Notes: a model not told the origin generated them from the letters alone. A DNA stretch of 64,000 nucleotides from PALSA-693 sp963702305 (GCA_963702305.1 CAVPBX010000012.1:124001-188000); one strand, 5' to 3'. Positions 53,605-62,722 are shown, counted from the first letter of the stretch. A program made the numbers and translations.

Positions 53605-53991
53605 ATGGCGACGGTCGACGATGTCGCGGGCGCGGCCGCCAAGCTCCCCGAGGTGGTGGAGGGCGAGCGGCACGGGAACCTCACCTGGTTTGTCGGCGGC
53701 AAGGCCTTCGCGTGGGAGCGACCGTTCAGCAAGGCGGACCTCAAGCGCTTCGGTGACCAGGCCCCGCCCCCAGGACCGATCGTGGCGGTGCGGGTCGCGG
53801 ACCTCGACGAGAAGAAAGCCGTCCTCGCCGCGGGATCCAAGGGCGTGTTTACCATCCCGCACTTCGACGGCTACTCGGCCGTCCTCATCCAGCTGACCGC
53901 GGTGACCAAGAAGGACTTGCGGGAGGCGATCGTCGACGCCTGGCTGGCGTGCGCACCGCCGCACCTGGCGCATCAGTACCTCCAGAAGTGA
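53605..53991 (+). CDS. MmcQ/YjbR family protein
   Basis: A 128-residue YjbR protein: ATVDDVAGAAAKLPEVVEGE, FVGGKAFAWERPFSKADLKR and ATGSKGVFTIPHFDGYSA-like segments. It is the third YjbR gene here. The ATG at 53605 starts the conserved region. It is divergent from the amidase gene. Function unknown. Confidence 0.84.
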   Translation: MATVDDVAGAAAKLPEVVEGERHGNLTWFVGGKAFAWERPFSKADLKRFGDQAPPPGPIVAVRVADLDEKKAVLAAGSKGVFTIPHFDGYSAVLIQLTAVTKKDLREAIVDAWLACAPPHLAHQYLQK

Positions 53992-54072
53992 GGGCCCCGC
54001 GGCGCGGCAGGCTCGTCGGAAGCGGCCGGAACCGGCCTGGGAGCGGGGCTTCCCCTTAGAATCCCGCGTTCG

Positions 54073-54630
54073 ATGCCAGCCGCCCCGCAAGCTCCCCCGC
54101 CGGACGACGGCACCAGCTACATCCGGGCGGCCGGCGCCGTCAAGGTGGATGCCGGCCGGCTGGTCCGGGGCTTGGTGGTGGCGGGCCTGGTCGTACTGGT
54201 CGTGGTGGCGATCGCCCTGACCGTCGCCGCCGCCAGCCAGAACACCCGGCTGGACAAGTTGCGCCACCACGGCGTCCCAGTCCAGGCCCGGGTGACGGGC
54301 TGCCTGGGCATCAGCTCGGGCATCGGCATGGCCATCGAGTACTGGGAATGCCGGGGCACCTACACCCTCGGCGGCCACAGCTACACCGAGGTGATCGGGG
54401 GCAGCCGGACCCACCTGCTGGACGGCCAGACCCTGCCGGCGATCGCCGTCCCTGGTGATCCCACGCTGCTCTCCACGGTGGCGTCGGTGGCCCGCAAGAG
54501 CTCCTCGTGGACCCCCTACGTCACCCCCATCATCCTGGGGGTGATCGTGGTGGTGGTGATCCTGGGCTGGGTCTGGTGGTCGAAGCGGCACCAGCGGCGC
54601 GACGGGGCCGGGGCCGGGGCCGGGGCGTGA
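54073..54630 (+). CDS. DUF3592-like two-helix membrane protein
   Basis: A 185-residue protein with membrane helices at about 34-55 (LVVAGLVVLVVVAIALTVAA) and about 148-168 (VTPIILGVIVVVVILGWVWW). Between them is an outer domain with GVPVQARVTGCLG and GTYTLGGHSYTEVIGGSRTH, the DUF3592 look. A broken copy of this gene lies at 55290-55425. Function unknown. Confidence 0.75.
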   Translation: MPAAPQAPPPDDGTSYIRAAGAVKVDAGRLVRGLVVAGLVVLVVVAIALTVAAASQNTRLDKLRHHGVPVQARVTGCLGISSGIGMAIEYWECRGTYTLGGHSYTEVIGGSRTHLLDGQTLPAIAVPGDPTLLSTVASVARKSSSWTPYVTPIILGVIVVVVILGWVWWSKRHQRRDGAGAGAGA

Positions 54631-54716
54631 CCCAGACGTACGGGCCAGACGACCGTGAGGCCGCCACTCGTTAGCCTCGTGGGTGGCACTCGCGTGGTGG
54701 CAGAAAGGGCAGACCC

Positions 54717-55241
54717 ATGACCGATCCCAGTTGGCCAGGTACACCGCAGCCGGGGCCGCCCGGTTGGGCGCCAGGAATGCCGAGCGCGCCTCCTCCGCCG
54801 CCCGGCTACAGCCCGGGGTGGCCAGCAGCGCCGCCCGGAATGTACGTCGACCCCCTCAGCGGGCTGGTGCTACCTCAGGGAGTACAGCTCGCCAGTGCAG
54901 GAAGGCGGATCGGCGCGTACTTTCTGGCCTTCCCTCTGGTCATCGTGACGTTGGTGATTGGTTACGTCATCTGGGGACTGGTGATTTGGGGACGCGGTCA
55001 GACTCCGGCGCTGCAGGTGCTCGGCATGCGTTGTTGGAGGCCCGAGACCGGTCGAGTGGCGGGGTGGTGGTGGATGGCCCTGCGCGAGACCATCGGCAGG
55101 CTGGTGGAGAGCCTGCTCAGCATCATCACGCTGCTGTTGTCGTTCATCCTGATGGTGGCAACCCGGGAGCGCAGATGCCTCCACGACATGATCGCGGGGA
55201 CCGTCGTCTTGTACGACCCGAACAAGGTATTGGCTCGCTAA
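54717..55241 (+). CDS. RDD family membrane protein
   Basis: A 174-residue protein with a Pro-rich cytosolic leader, an RDD-type core LASAGRRIGAYFLAFPLVIV, GQTPALQVLGMRCWRPETG, and the end RERRCLHDMIAGTVVLYDPN. About three membrane helices are visible. RDD proteins may be transport-related, but their role is unsettled. Confidence 0.83.
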   Translation: MTDPSWPGTPQPGPPGWAPGMPSAPPPPPGYSPGWPAAPPGMYVDPLSGLVLPQGVQLASAGRRIGAYFLAFPLVIVTLVIGYVIWGLVIWGRGQTPALQVLGMRCWRPETGRVAGWWWMALRETIGRLVESLLSIITLLLSFILMVATRERRCLHDMIAGTVVLYDPNKVLAR

Positions 55242-55289
55242 GAGGGGGCGCAGCCTGTCCGCGGCGCAGGCGTCGCAGAGGCGGGACCA

Positions 55290-55425
55290 GGCCGTACCGG
55301 CTCCGAACTGCAGCGCCGGGGCACCTACACCCTCGACGGCCACAGCTACACCGAGGTGATCGGGGGCAGCCGCACCCACCTGCTCGAAACGGCACCAGCG
55401 GGGCGATAGCGCTGGGGCCGGGGCC
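55290..55425 (+). pseudogene. Truncated duplicate of the DUF3592-like gene
   Basis: About 75 bp (55313-55388) nearly repeats 54349-54424, coding GTYTLDGHSYTEVIGGSRTH. It then jumps to a copy of the gene's 3' end (54588-54625), omitting about 160 bp. No start is present. It is a decayed tandem duplicate surviving on the far side of the RDD gene. Confidence 0.75.
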
Positions 55426-55468
55426 CACTTGCCGTCGGGGTCGGGGTCACGGGATAGTCTGCGCCGCC

Positions 55469-56359
55469 ATGAGAATCGGGAAGCTGTTTCATCTGACACC
55501 GTTGGTCGATGATCTGAATGCTGCCGAGTTCTTCTTCGTCGGCCTGTTCTCGCCGATAGCTGTCTACCGTGACTACTCCCCCCACTGGCACCGAGACGCC
55601 TCGATCCTCGTCGTCGCGGACACCGTCATCGAGCCGATGCAGCCGTTCCCTCCCGAACCGGGCCAGAAGGGGACGAGTTGGTTCCGCTATATCGAGAAGT
55701 TCGGCCCCCGGGTGCACAATCTGGCGTTCTACGTGGAGGATGCGCCCGCGCTGGCCGAGCGGTTCGACCGCGCCGGCGTCGCCATCACCGACGGCGGGGT
55801 GTCGAGCAACATCTTCACCTTCCCGAGGTCGACGGCACCGATGCTGGAGTTCTACGAGCCCGGAGAACACCGGCCCACTGACCCGCGCTTCGCACCCCAT
55901 TGGGCCGCCTTTCGAGAAGACTTCTGGACCCACGGCCATCCCTTGGGCCTGCGGCGGCTCTCCCACGTCACGGTGGTCGTCGCGGACCACCGGGCGACAG
56001 CCCGCTTCTATGTCGACGTGCTCGACTCGGTCGAGCTGCCGGCTCAACCCTCGTCGGTCGCCGGGGCTGAGGCGACGTTCGTCATGGTCGGCGAAGACAC
56101 CGTCGTCGAACTCGCCCAGCCGGTGTCGGACGACTGCCCCATCCGATCTGACCTCGAGACCGTGGGTGAGTGCGTGACCGGGGCGACCTTCACCGTGCAG
56201 GACATCGAGGCTGTCGTCACCCGGCTCGGGTTCGCCGAGCGACTACCCACCTGGACCCGCGTCGATCGCCGGATCGACTTCGATCGGGGATCCACCTGGA
56301 ACTGCCAGTACACGCTGACAGAGGACAGCCTCGTCGGGGATCCGAGAGTCTCGGCCTGA
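55469..56359 (+). CDS. Two-domain VOC protein
   Basis: A 296-residue protein with two VOC domains. The first begins LFHLTPLVDDLNAAEFFFVG and includes GPRVHNLAFYVEDAPALAER; the second begins RRLSHVTVVVADHRATARFY. Such paired domains occur in dioxygenases and isomerases. Metal ligands seem partly kept. Substrate unknown. The ATG at 55469 matches the conserved start. Confidence 0.82.
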   Translation: MRIGKLFHLTPLVDDLNAAEFFFVGLFSPIAVYRDYSPHWHRDASILVVADTVIEPMQPFPPEPGQKGTSWFRYIEKFGPRVHNLAFYVEDAPALAERFDRAGVAITDGGVSSNIFTFPRSTAPMLEFYEPGEHRPTDPRFAPHWAAFREDFWTHGHPLGLRRLSHVTVVVADHRATARFYVDVLDSVELPAQPSSVAGAEATFVMVGEDTVVELAQPVSDDCPIRSDLETVGECVTGATFTVQDIEAVVTRLGFAERLPTWTRVDRRIDFDRGSTWNCQYTLTEDSLVGDPRVSA

Positions 56360-56491
56360 TTGAACCGATTGCACCAGACGGATCCTCGCCGAACACCAGC
56401 CCGGAGCTCGACTGCGGCACCGTGACCTCCTCGACCGGCCGGTCGGTGGCCGCGGCCGACAACCGCAGGCGGTCACCAGTGTGGTCCCCGG

Positions 56492-58432
56492 TTATACGGG
56501 GGTTTGTTGGCGCTGTCGGTCGGTCTTCGGCGTCGTGGTCTCCGGCTGGTCCGAGAGGCCGTTGGGCGGCTGGTGGGGTTGGGGGGTTGCGTCGTCGGCG
56601 TCGGGGGCGACGCCGTCGCCCGTGCGGCCCCATTTGCGCCACACCAGCCGATGCAGCGGGACGAGCTCGGGGATGTTGCGCAGGCCGGGAACGAAGGGCA
56701 CGGCGAGGAGGAGCAGGGTCGCAGCACCGGTCAGGTAGATGGCGATCAGGTCGACGTTCGTCGAGGTCTTGAAACCGGGCAACTGATACCAGAGCTGGTA
56801 GAGCCACAGCCACGGTTGCCCCGGGTAGTTGCCGGTCTCGTTGGTGACCCCCCATTGCGTACCGGTGAGATGTTGGGCCTTGGCCTCGGCGGCGTAGTAC
56901 TGGCCGTCGGCGAGGAACAGCAGCGGCTTGGTGAAGTTGGTGCCGTAAAAGCTTTGGCTGCTGATCAGGGCGGTGTCGATGCCGCCGCTTCTGGCCAGCG
57001 CCAGTTCGCTCGCCAGCAGGGTTGCCACCGGCCCGTAGTTGCCGGAAGGCACGATCGGCGCGGCACCAGCGAAGGTCACGTGCGTGACCGCGTCGCTATA
57101 GGCCTGGTCCCAGGCGCCCTGGGTTTTGGCCGACGCCGCGCCGTAGGCAGCGAGCGCCGCGTGCAATGTTGGGCTGGTGGCGGACGCTTTTGTCAGGGGG
57201 CCGAGCACGAAGGTCTCGGCCGGGTCTATCGGGATCCGCACCCCGCCGACGGTCTGCCACGAGATGCCGATCCGCTGCACGCTGCCGGTCCCGGTGTTGT
57301 ACGGCGGTCCATAGTTGGCGGTGGTGCTGGCGCCGCCCAACTCGGCGGCCGCGGTGGCGAGGAAGTCGTCGGGGGCGACTTGCGCCCAGGACTGGATGGA
57401 AACCGGCGGCTGGTTGGGTGAGGAAAGAATGGCGGCGAGGGCCAGCACGAGGGCCAGCGAGATCGCCGTAGCGATGGTCGCTTCCTTGAGGATGTCGTAG
57501 CGACGGGTGGGGCCGCGCCATTCGGCGGCGTCGGCCTTGCGGGCGGCGCGTCGGGCAGTCCGACCACTGGCGCGCACCTCAGGCAGGGGATGCGACACGC
57601 CGCGCACCCGCACCAACAGGACGTGGGCGCCAACCAGCGCAACCAGAACAATGGGGATGAGCACCACGTGCCACAGCAGCATCTGGCCGAAGTTCATCAG
57701 GTTGAAGAACCCGCCCAGCCCGGTGCTGTTGACGGCGTCCTTGCCGTTGGTGGCGATCCACTGGGCATCGAAGTTCTGCTGGGACAGATATCCGGTGAAG
57801 CACTCGACGATCGACGCGATAAAAGCGACACCGCCGGTGATCCACGTCAACGCCCGGCGACCCCGCCAGGCGGCCATCCAGAACTTGCCCCACAGGTGAA
57901 TGACCATGAACGCCATGAACAGCTCTACCGACCACAGATGCATGCTGTTGAAGAAGTGCCCGACGGCATCGGTCTTCCACCAGTCAGGGCCGCCAATGGC
58001 GATAGCCGTGCCCGAGGCGATCGCCAGGGCGAGGGTCACCATGGCCGCGACGCCAAATACGTAGATCCACGACGCCACGTAGGCCGGCTGACGGTCGGGG
58101 AGCAGACGGCCGGGGGGCAGCAGCCGCAACGCCCGGCGTCGAAGCCTGGCGGTCCACATGGGGGCGTCCTCGGGATCACCCGGATCGACGGCGGCGGGAG
58201 GCGGTCCGGTGGCATCGGCCCGGCTGCCGTCGGGCGCCAGAGTTGGGCGGGCGCGAGTGTGACCCGGGAACGGCAGCAACAGCGCAGCCCCGAAGACCAC
58301 GACCATAACGGCGACCAGGATCAGGTTGGCGACCGACACGGTGATGATCGACCAGTGCAGATAGTGGCCGGGACCGTTCAGATCAACTGCGGCTACGAAC
58401 TGGCTCGACGGCGGGAACGTCGTGAGAGCCAT
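56492..58432 (-). CDS. Cytochrome b-type membrane protein (b6 core with long extension)
   Basis: A 646-residue diheme cytochrome b-like protein. The N-terminal core has HFFNSMHLWSVELFMAFMVI, FTGYLSQQNFDAQWIATNGK and LLWHVVLIPIVLVALVGAHV with His ligands for haem. It then continues through a helix into a large outer domain (about residues 330-580) with TTANYGPPYNTGTGSVQRIG, as in subunit IV-like parts, and a final membrane helix. Rieske and cytochrome c partners are not adjacent. The ATG at 58432 is chosen because the earlier frame is not family-like. Confidence 0.85.
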   Translation of the reverse strand: MALTTFPPSSQFVAAVDLNGPGHYLHWSIITVSVANLILVAVMVVVFGAALLLPFPGHTRARPTLAPDGSRADATGPPPAAVDPGDPEDAPMWTARLRRRALRLLPPGRLLPDRQPAYVASWIYVFGVAAMVTLALAIASGTAIAIGGPDWWKTDAVGHFFNSMHLWSVELFMAFMVIHLWGKFWMAAWRGRRALTWITGGVAFIASIVECFTGYLSQQNFDAQWIATNGKDAVNSTGLGGFFNLMNFGQMLLWHVVLIPIVLVALVGAHVLLVRVRGVSHPLPEVRASGRTARRAARKADAAEWRGPTRRYDILKEATIATAISLALVLALAAILSSPNQPPVSIQSWAQVAPDDFLATAAAELGGASTTANYGPPYNTGTGSVQRIGISWQTVGGVRIPIDPAETFVLGPLTKASATSPTLHAALAAYGAASAKTQGAWDQAYSDAVTHVTFAGAAPIVPSGNYGPVATLLASELALARSGGIDTALISSQSFYGTNFTKPLLFLADGQYYAAEAKAQHLTGTQWGVTNETGNYPGQPWLWLYQLWYQLPGFKTSTNVDLIAIYLTGAATLLLLAVPFVPGLRNIPELVPLHRLVWRKWGRTGDGVAPDADDATPQPHQPPNGLSDQPETTTPKTDRQRQQTPV

Positions 58433-58662
58433 TGGCTGCCTCCGTGCTACCTGGACACACTTGCAGTGCGCTACCAGGGGTCTGGAGCAACGCTCCCGAG
58501 AGGGGCCGACGCTTCCGACACCGTCCAACACGGTGCGGGGACGCGACCCGTGTCAGCCCGGGACGCTACCACGAAGGCACGACGACCGGAGCCAACGTGC
58601 TCGCCGGGCCCGTCAACTTGCAAGTGGATTCCGGTGGGCTGATTGGCCGACAAGGGTTTCGT
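58433..58662. other. Intergenic region upstream of the cytochrome b gene
   Basis: About 230 bp that should contain the promoter of the cytochrome b gene and the 3' end of the small pair to its right. I see no clear operator, repeat or terminator. Confidence 0.4.
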
Positions 58663-58929
58663 TTAGATGCTCTCGATTAGGAGGGCCGTCAGTACTCTTG
58701 CGTCGTCATCTACGGCGTAGAAGAAAGCGAGCCGGGGAGCGGACGGCAGCGGCGCCAGCCTGGTCTTGAGGCTGCCACCCGGAACAGACGCCGTTCCCGC
58801 GCGATAGGGATCCTCGCGAACCGCGATCGGCCACGCCAACATCAGACACCGCAACTCCCAGCTAGGTGTGTCTTCAACCAGCCACCGGTCATACAGCGAC
58901 TCGAGTCCGGCGTATCGCCACGGCCCCAA
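58663..58929 (-). CDS. Possible RelE-like toxin
   Basis: An 88-residue protein starting at TTG 58929. The end, SAPRLAFFYAVDDDARVLTA and LLIESI, has alternating strands like the C-terminal sheet of RelE/ParE toxins. The earlier part is helical (GLESLYDRWLVED). It starts six bases after the stop of a second small gene, the usual spacing of a toxin-antitoxin pair. No family match is certain. Confidence 0.5.
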   Translation of the reverse strand: MGPWRYAGLESLYDRWLVEDTPSWELRCLMLAWPIAVREDPYRAGTASVPGGSLKTRLAPLPSAPRLAFFYAVDDDARVLTALLIESI

Positions 58930-58935
58930 GTCGGG

Positions 58936-59235
58936 CTAGTGATCCCGGGACTCGCTGAGCCGTTTGCTGAGGAAGGCGGGATCGTCGAGTTCTGGGGGTG
59001 CCGCGGTGACGCTCTTCTCCGCCTGGTGGAGCTGAAACATGACATGCTCGTCCCGCGAGGCCTTGACCGCCATGATTTGTGCAACGACGCGTCTGCGCAT
59101 TTCGGTGCCCCTCTCGCGCACGGCGCGGAGCAATCTCTCAATCGAGCGGAGGGTGCCCCCATGGAAAGGCGAGGCGCTCACTGCTGGGACTCCTTCGGGA
59201 CGGTACGTGGCCCCCATCGGAACCGCCCGCTCCAT
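58936..59235 (-). CDS. Possible antitoxin partner
   Basis: A frame of up to 99 residues, possibly shorter from an internal ATG at 59100. The C-terminal 54 residues, with RRRVVAQIMAVKASRDEHVM and PPELDDPAFLSKRLSESRDH, are charged and partly disordered, as in many antitoxins. No DNA-binding fold is obvious. It is immediately upstream of the toxin-like gene. Confidence 0.42.
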   Translation of the reverse strand: MERAVPMGATYRPEGVPAVSASPFHGGTLRSIERLLRAVRERGTEMRRRVVAQIMAVKASRDEHVMFQLHQAEKSVTAAPPELDDPAFLSKRLSESRDH

Positions 59236-59364
59236 GCCATGAAATTACACGTCTGGCATTCAAGGTAGGTGGATGAACCGGGGGACTCAGTTCTATCCCT
59301 GATTCGTCGGATACTTCACCGCGGGCCTGTAGAGAGGACTCGTCTGCCTAGCGACTTCGGACGG

Positions 59365-60243
59365 CTAGAGCGGCGGTGGGATGGCGAGAGGTGGAGCGCC
59401 CGTCCCCACCTCGCCCCGACGGGCCAGTTGGGCCGCGGCGACGGCCATGAGGGCGAAGCCGGCGATCTGGCTGAGGACGGCGAGGGGGTCGTTGGCCAGT
59501 CCCTCCTGGAAGGCGAGCGCGCCGAGGGCCACCGACGCCGCCGGGTCGGTGATGGTCAGGGCCGGCATCGAACGAGCGAGCGGTCCGGCCCGGTAGGCCA
59601 ACTGGGTCAGGACCAGGGCCACCGCCCCCGAGGCGATCAGGGCGTACACCGGCCAATCGGTGACCATGTGCAGGATGCCGGACTGGGCGACGGTCGTCGT
59701 CTCCTTGAGCAGGGCGGCGACCACCCCGTAGCCCACACCGGCGGCCGTGCCGAGCAAGACGGCAGCGTGGCCGCGCGGCCAGCGCATCCCGACGAGCGTG
59801 AGCAGGCCGACGACGGTCATCCCGATGCCGCTCGCCCAGGCCAGGACGTCCGCGTCGAGCGAGACCTGTCCCCGACCGGGTCGGGCCGCGAACAGGAAAG
59901 CGGCCAACCCTCCGACGAGGATCAGCGCCCACATCCACTCCCGCATCGACGGTCGCCGGCCTTCGAGCAGTGCGCTCATCGGCAGGGCGAACAGGACCCC
60001 GGAGATCAGCAGCGGCTGGACGATCACCAACTGGCCGTGGGCGAGGGCGATGGCGTGCAGTACCAGCCCCACCCCGGCGGCGAACAACCCGAGGATCCAG
60101 GCCGGACGCGTGACCAGGTGGCTCAGTAGCCGGTCGGTGCGGCCGTGCGGGGCCTGGCGGGCACTGCGATGCTGCAACACGCTCGAGGTGGCCGCGGCCA
60201 ACGCCGAGGCCAGGGCGGTGACGACGATACCGGCCTGAGTCAT
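59365..60243 (-). CDS. DMT/EamA-type transporter
   Basis: A 292-residue protein with about nine or ten membrane helices in two halves: VTALASALAAATSSVLQHRS, LVLHAIALAHGQLVIVQPLL and MTVVGLLTLVGMRWPRGHAA. Overall it resembles the drug/metabolite or NIPA-like magnesium group. Its ATG overlaps the glycosyltransferase stop (60240-60243), so they are coupled. Substrate unknown. Confidence 0.85.
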   Translation of the reverse strand: MTQAGIVVTALASALAAATSSVLQHRSARQAPHGRTDRLLSHLVTRPAWILGLFAAGVGLVLHAIALAHGQLVIVQPLLISGVLFALPMSALLEGRRPSMREWMWALILVGGLAAFLFAARPGRGQVSLDADVLAWASGIGMTVVGLLTLVGMRWPRGHAAVLLGTAAGVGYGVVAALLKETTTVAQSGILHMVTDWPVYALIASGAVALVLTQLAYRAGPLARSMPALTITDPAASVALGALAFQEGLANDPLAVLSQIAGFALMAVAAAQLARRGEVGTGAPPLAIPPPL

Positions 60244-61421
60244 CGGAGAGAGACCATCTCGCCTCGGGCGTCCGGTCCGGCGACGGGTCCGCCGGTCCCC
60301 GCCGGGAGACCTTGGTACAGGGCCGCGACCTCGTAGAGCGCGTCGCAACTGCGCAGCACGCCCGACCAGGTGATGCTCGGCGGGACCGAACGGTTGTGCG
60401 CCGTCACCCGATCGAGCGCGTCGCGCGAGGTCGCCAGGCCGACGATCATCCCCACCATGGCCGCGTCCGAGTCGACGAGCCACCCCTCCGTCCCGTGGGC
60501 GACGAAGTCCTGCACTCCGGTGCCCGACAACGCCACGATCGCCAATCCGGCGCAGCGGGCCTCCAGGGCGGCGATGCCAAAGGACTCCAGCGCGGCCGGG
60601 GCCACGAACAGATCGGCGCGGGCGTAGGCGGCCCGGATCTCACCGCGCGTCAGGCGGCCGCGCAAGTTGACCCAGCCGGTCATGTCGTGCCGGCGCAGGT
60701 AGCGCTCGAGCGGGACCCGCTCGGGTCCGTCGCCGATGATGTCGACGCGCAGGCGGGTCGCGGCCGGCAACTGCTGGCGGGCGGCGAGCAGCATCCGGGC
60801 CAGGTGCAGGGGCCGCTTGCGGGGCGCCAGTCGGGTCACGGCCATCACCCGGACTTCACGAGGATCCCTGGGCTCGGGCACCACCCGCCAGAGCTCGGGA
60901 TCGACGCCGTTGGGCAGGATCGTCACCGGGGCCCGGTCGGCGAGGACCCGGCGCAACGGCTGCGCGGCGGCGTTGCTGACCGCGGACCAGGCGACCCGCC
61001 AGTCGCCCCATCCGACCAGGCGGTCGGCCATGCCGAACAACGGCGTGGCCTTCGCCCACAGGGAATGCACGGTGGCCACGGTCGGCACGCCTCGCCGGGC
61101 CGCGTCCCGGGCCGTCAGGAACGCCAGCGGCGAGAAGCTCGAGGCGTGCACGTGCACCACGTCGAAGGCCCCGTCGGTCACGGCGTGCGGGCCTCGCCGT
61201 GACGTGAAGTAGCGGATGGCGTCGGCGTCCGCGCCGGCGCCGCCGACCCGGAGCACGCTGCACTCACCGGGCGGCGGCGGCTCGGACCCGTTTCCGACCG
61301 TCGAGGTGATCACCGTCACCTCGTGACCGGCGGCCGCCTGGCGCTGGGCCAGGTCCTGCACCTGCAGCTCGATGCCGCCGAGCCGGGGGACGTAGCAGTC
61401 ACTGACGTGGGCGATCCTCAC
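60240..61421 (-). CDS. Glycosyltransferase family 4 protein
   Basis: A 393-residue GT-B enzyme. It starts RIAHVSDCYVPRLGGIELQV, has VHVHASSFSPLAFLTARDAA, VMAVTRLAPRKRPLHLARML and the donor-site APAALESFGIAALEARCAGL with the E-x7-E pair. It transfers a sugar from a nucleotide donor to an unknown acceptor. A GTG at 61421 with GGGAGG upstream is preferred to the GTG at 61439. It is divergent from a PIG-L deacetylase. Confidence 0.88.
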   Translation of the reverse strand: MRIAHVSDCYVPRLGGIELQVQDLAQRQAAAGHEVTVITSTVGNGSEPPPPGECSVLRVGGAGADADAIRYFTSRRGPHAVTDGAFDVVHVHASSFSPLAFLTARDAARRGVPTVATVHSLWAKATPLFGMADRLVGWGDWRVAWSAVSNAAAQPLRRVLADRAPVTILPNGVDPELWRVVPEPRDPREVRVMAVTRLAPRKRPLHLARMLLAARQQLPAATRLRVDIIGDGPERVPLERYLRRHDMTGWVNLRGRLTRGEIRAAYARADLFVAPAALESFGIAALEARCAGLAIVALSGTGVQDFVAHGTEGWLVDSDAAMVGMIVGLATSRDALDRVTAHNRSVPPSITWSGVLRSCDALYEVAALYQGLPAGTGGPVAGPDARGEMVSLR

Positions 61422-61480
61422 CGCCGCGGCACCTCCCACGACGCGGCGCGGCCAACCGCCCGGCGCGGCACCATGGTGCC

Positions 61481-62309
61481 GTGCCGCGCTTCACGCTGGT
61501 GTCCTTTCACGCCCATCCCGACGATGAGGCCCTGCTGACCGCCGGCACCCTGGCGCGCGCCGCGGCCGAGGGACACCGGGTGGTCCTCGTCACCGCCACG
61601 GCCGGCGGCGAGGGATTGGCCGCCACAGCCGCAACCGGCCCGGCCGGTGACCTCGCCCCGCGCCGGCTGGACGAACTGCGCCGCTCCGCCGCCGCGCTCG
61701 GCTGTCTCGAAGTGCACCTGCTCGGGTACGACGATTCGGGCATGGACGGCCGGGCAGGCCGCGACGGGCACGCCTTCTCCCGCGTCGACGTCGAGGTGGC
61801 GGCCGCCCGGCTGGCCGCCCTGCTGCGATCGGTCGGGGCTGACGCGCTCACCGTGTACGACCCCGCGGGGGGCTACGGCCACCCCGATCACGTCCAGGTC
61901 CACCGGGTGGGCCGCGCGCGCCGCCGAACTGGCTGGGACGCCCGTCGTCCTGGAGGCGACCGTCGACCGGCGGCAGTTGCTCAAAGTGCTGCGCCTGCTG
62001 CGACTCGTGGGCCTGCTCCGGCTGGCGCCGGTGGAGTGGCGCCCGGAGCGCCTGAAGGCGGCCTACGCCCAGCCGGCCCGGCTGACCCACCGTATCGATG
62101 TCCGCGGTTACACCAGCGCCAAGCGAGCGGCGATGGCCGCCCATGCCTCCCAGACGACCGCCGACAACGGGGTGCGGTCCCTCGCGCTGTTCCTTCGCTT
62201 GCCCCCATTCCTGTACCGGCAAGTCTTCGGCTACGAGTGGTACGTCGAGACCGGTCGCCGACCGTCCGGCGAGCTGCTCGGGGATGTGTTCGCCACCTTG
62301 CGCATCTGA
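61481..62309 (+). CDS. PIG-L family deacetylase, frameshifted
   Basis: A zinc-dependent LmbE-like N-deacetylase. The first half has VSFHAHPDDEALLTAGTLAR and GGYGHPDHVQVHRVG, the zinc-ligand motifs. The second half continues one frame over, AAELAGTPVVLEATVDRRQL and LFLRLPPFLYRQVFGYEWYV. Removing one G from the run near 61907-61912 gives about 275 residues. With the divergent glycosyltransferase it suggests glycoconjugate or thiol-sugar chemistry, but true mycothiol assignment is not supported. Confidence 0.84.
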
Positions 62310-62722
62310 GTCGAAGCCGTCAGGCGCGGGCGGGCGCTGGCACCCGGACCAGCTCGCGAGTCGTGGTCGGGCCACTGGATAGCAGATCCTTTCCGGAATC
62401 GTCCGTCCCGCAGCTCGGCGACGACCCGACGAGACTCTGCACGATCCCAACACCCACCAAGGGTGACGATGGACGAACGATCAAACTGACAACGAGGGCC
62501 GCACCACGGTGGCGGACCGGACCCTCAGGGGATATGGCAGCTGAAGATGCAGTGCCTTTCAGAGATTTTCGAGCCGTGATGACGATGGCCGATTGTAGCA
62601 ATCGGTACCCCAGTGGTCCGGGCGGCGACCGCGTGACATAGCCCCGAAACCTTGGTAGTCTAACTCTTAGTAATCTAAGTAATCCCTAGGCCGGGCCCTC
62701 CCGGCTCGGAAAGGACTACCTC
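62310..62722. other. Intergenic region with an AT-rich inverted repeat
   Basis: About 410 bp without a convincing gene. Near the right end CTTAGTAATCTAAG (62666-62679) is an inverted repeat with 5-bp arms in an AT-rich patch, a possible operator or -10 region for the following gene. A minus-strand frame at 62320-62601 has no family features. Confidence 0.5.

Noticed and set aside
60240..62309. An mshA/mshB-like mycothiol pair
   Set aside because: The glycosyltransferase and PIG-L protein belong to the same broad families, but sequence features specific to MshA or MshB are not visible, and two further steps are missing nearby.
62320..62601. A 93-residue minus-strand gene in the gap before the last Ddn-like gene
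   Set aside because: The translation has no family features and no ribosome site, and its composition is like the shadow frames elsewhere.
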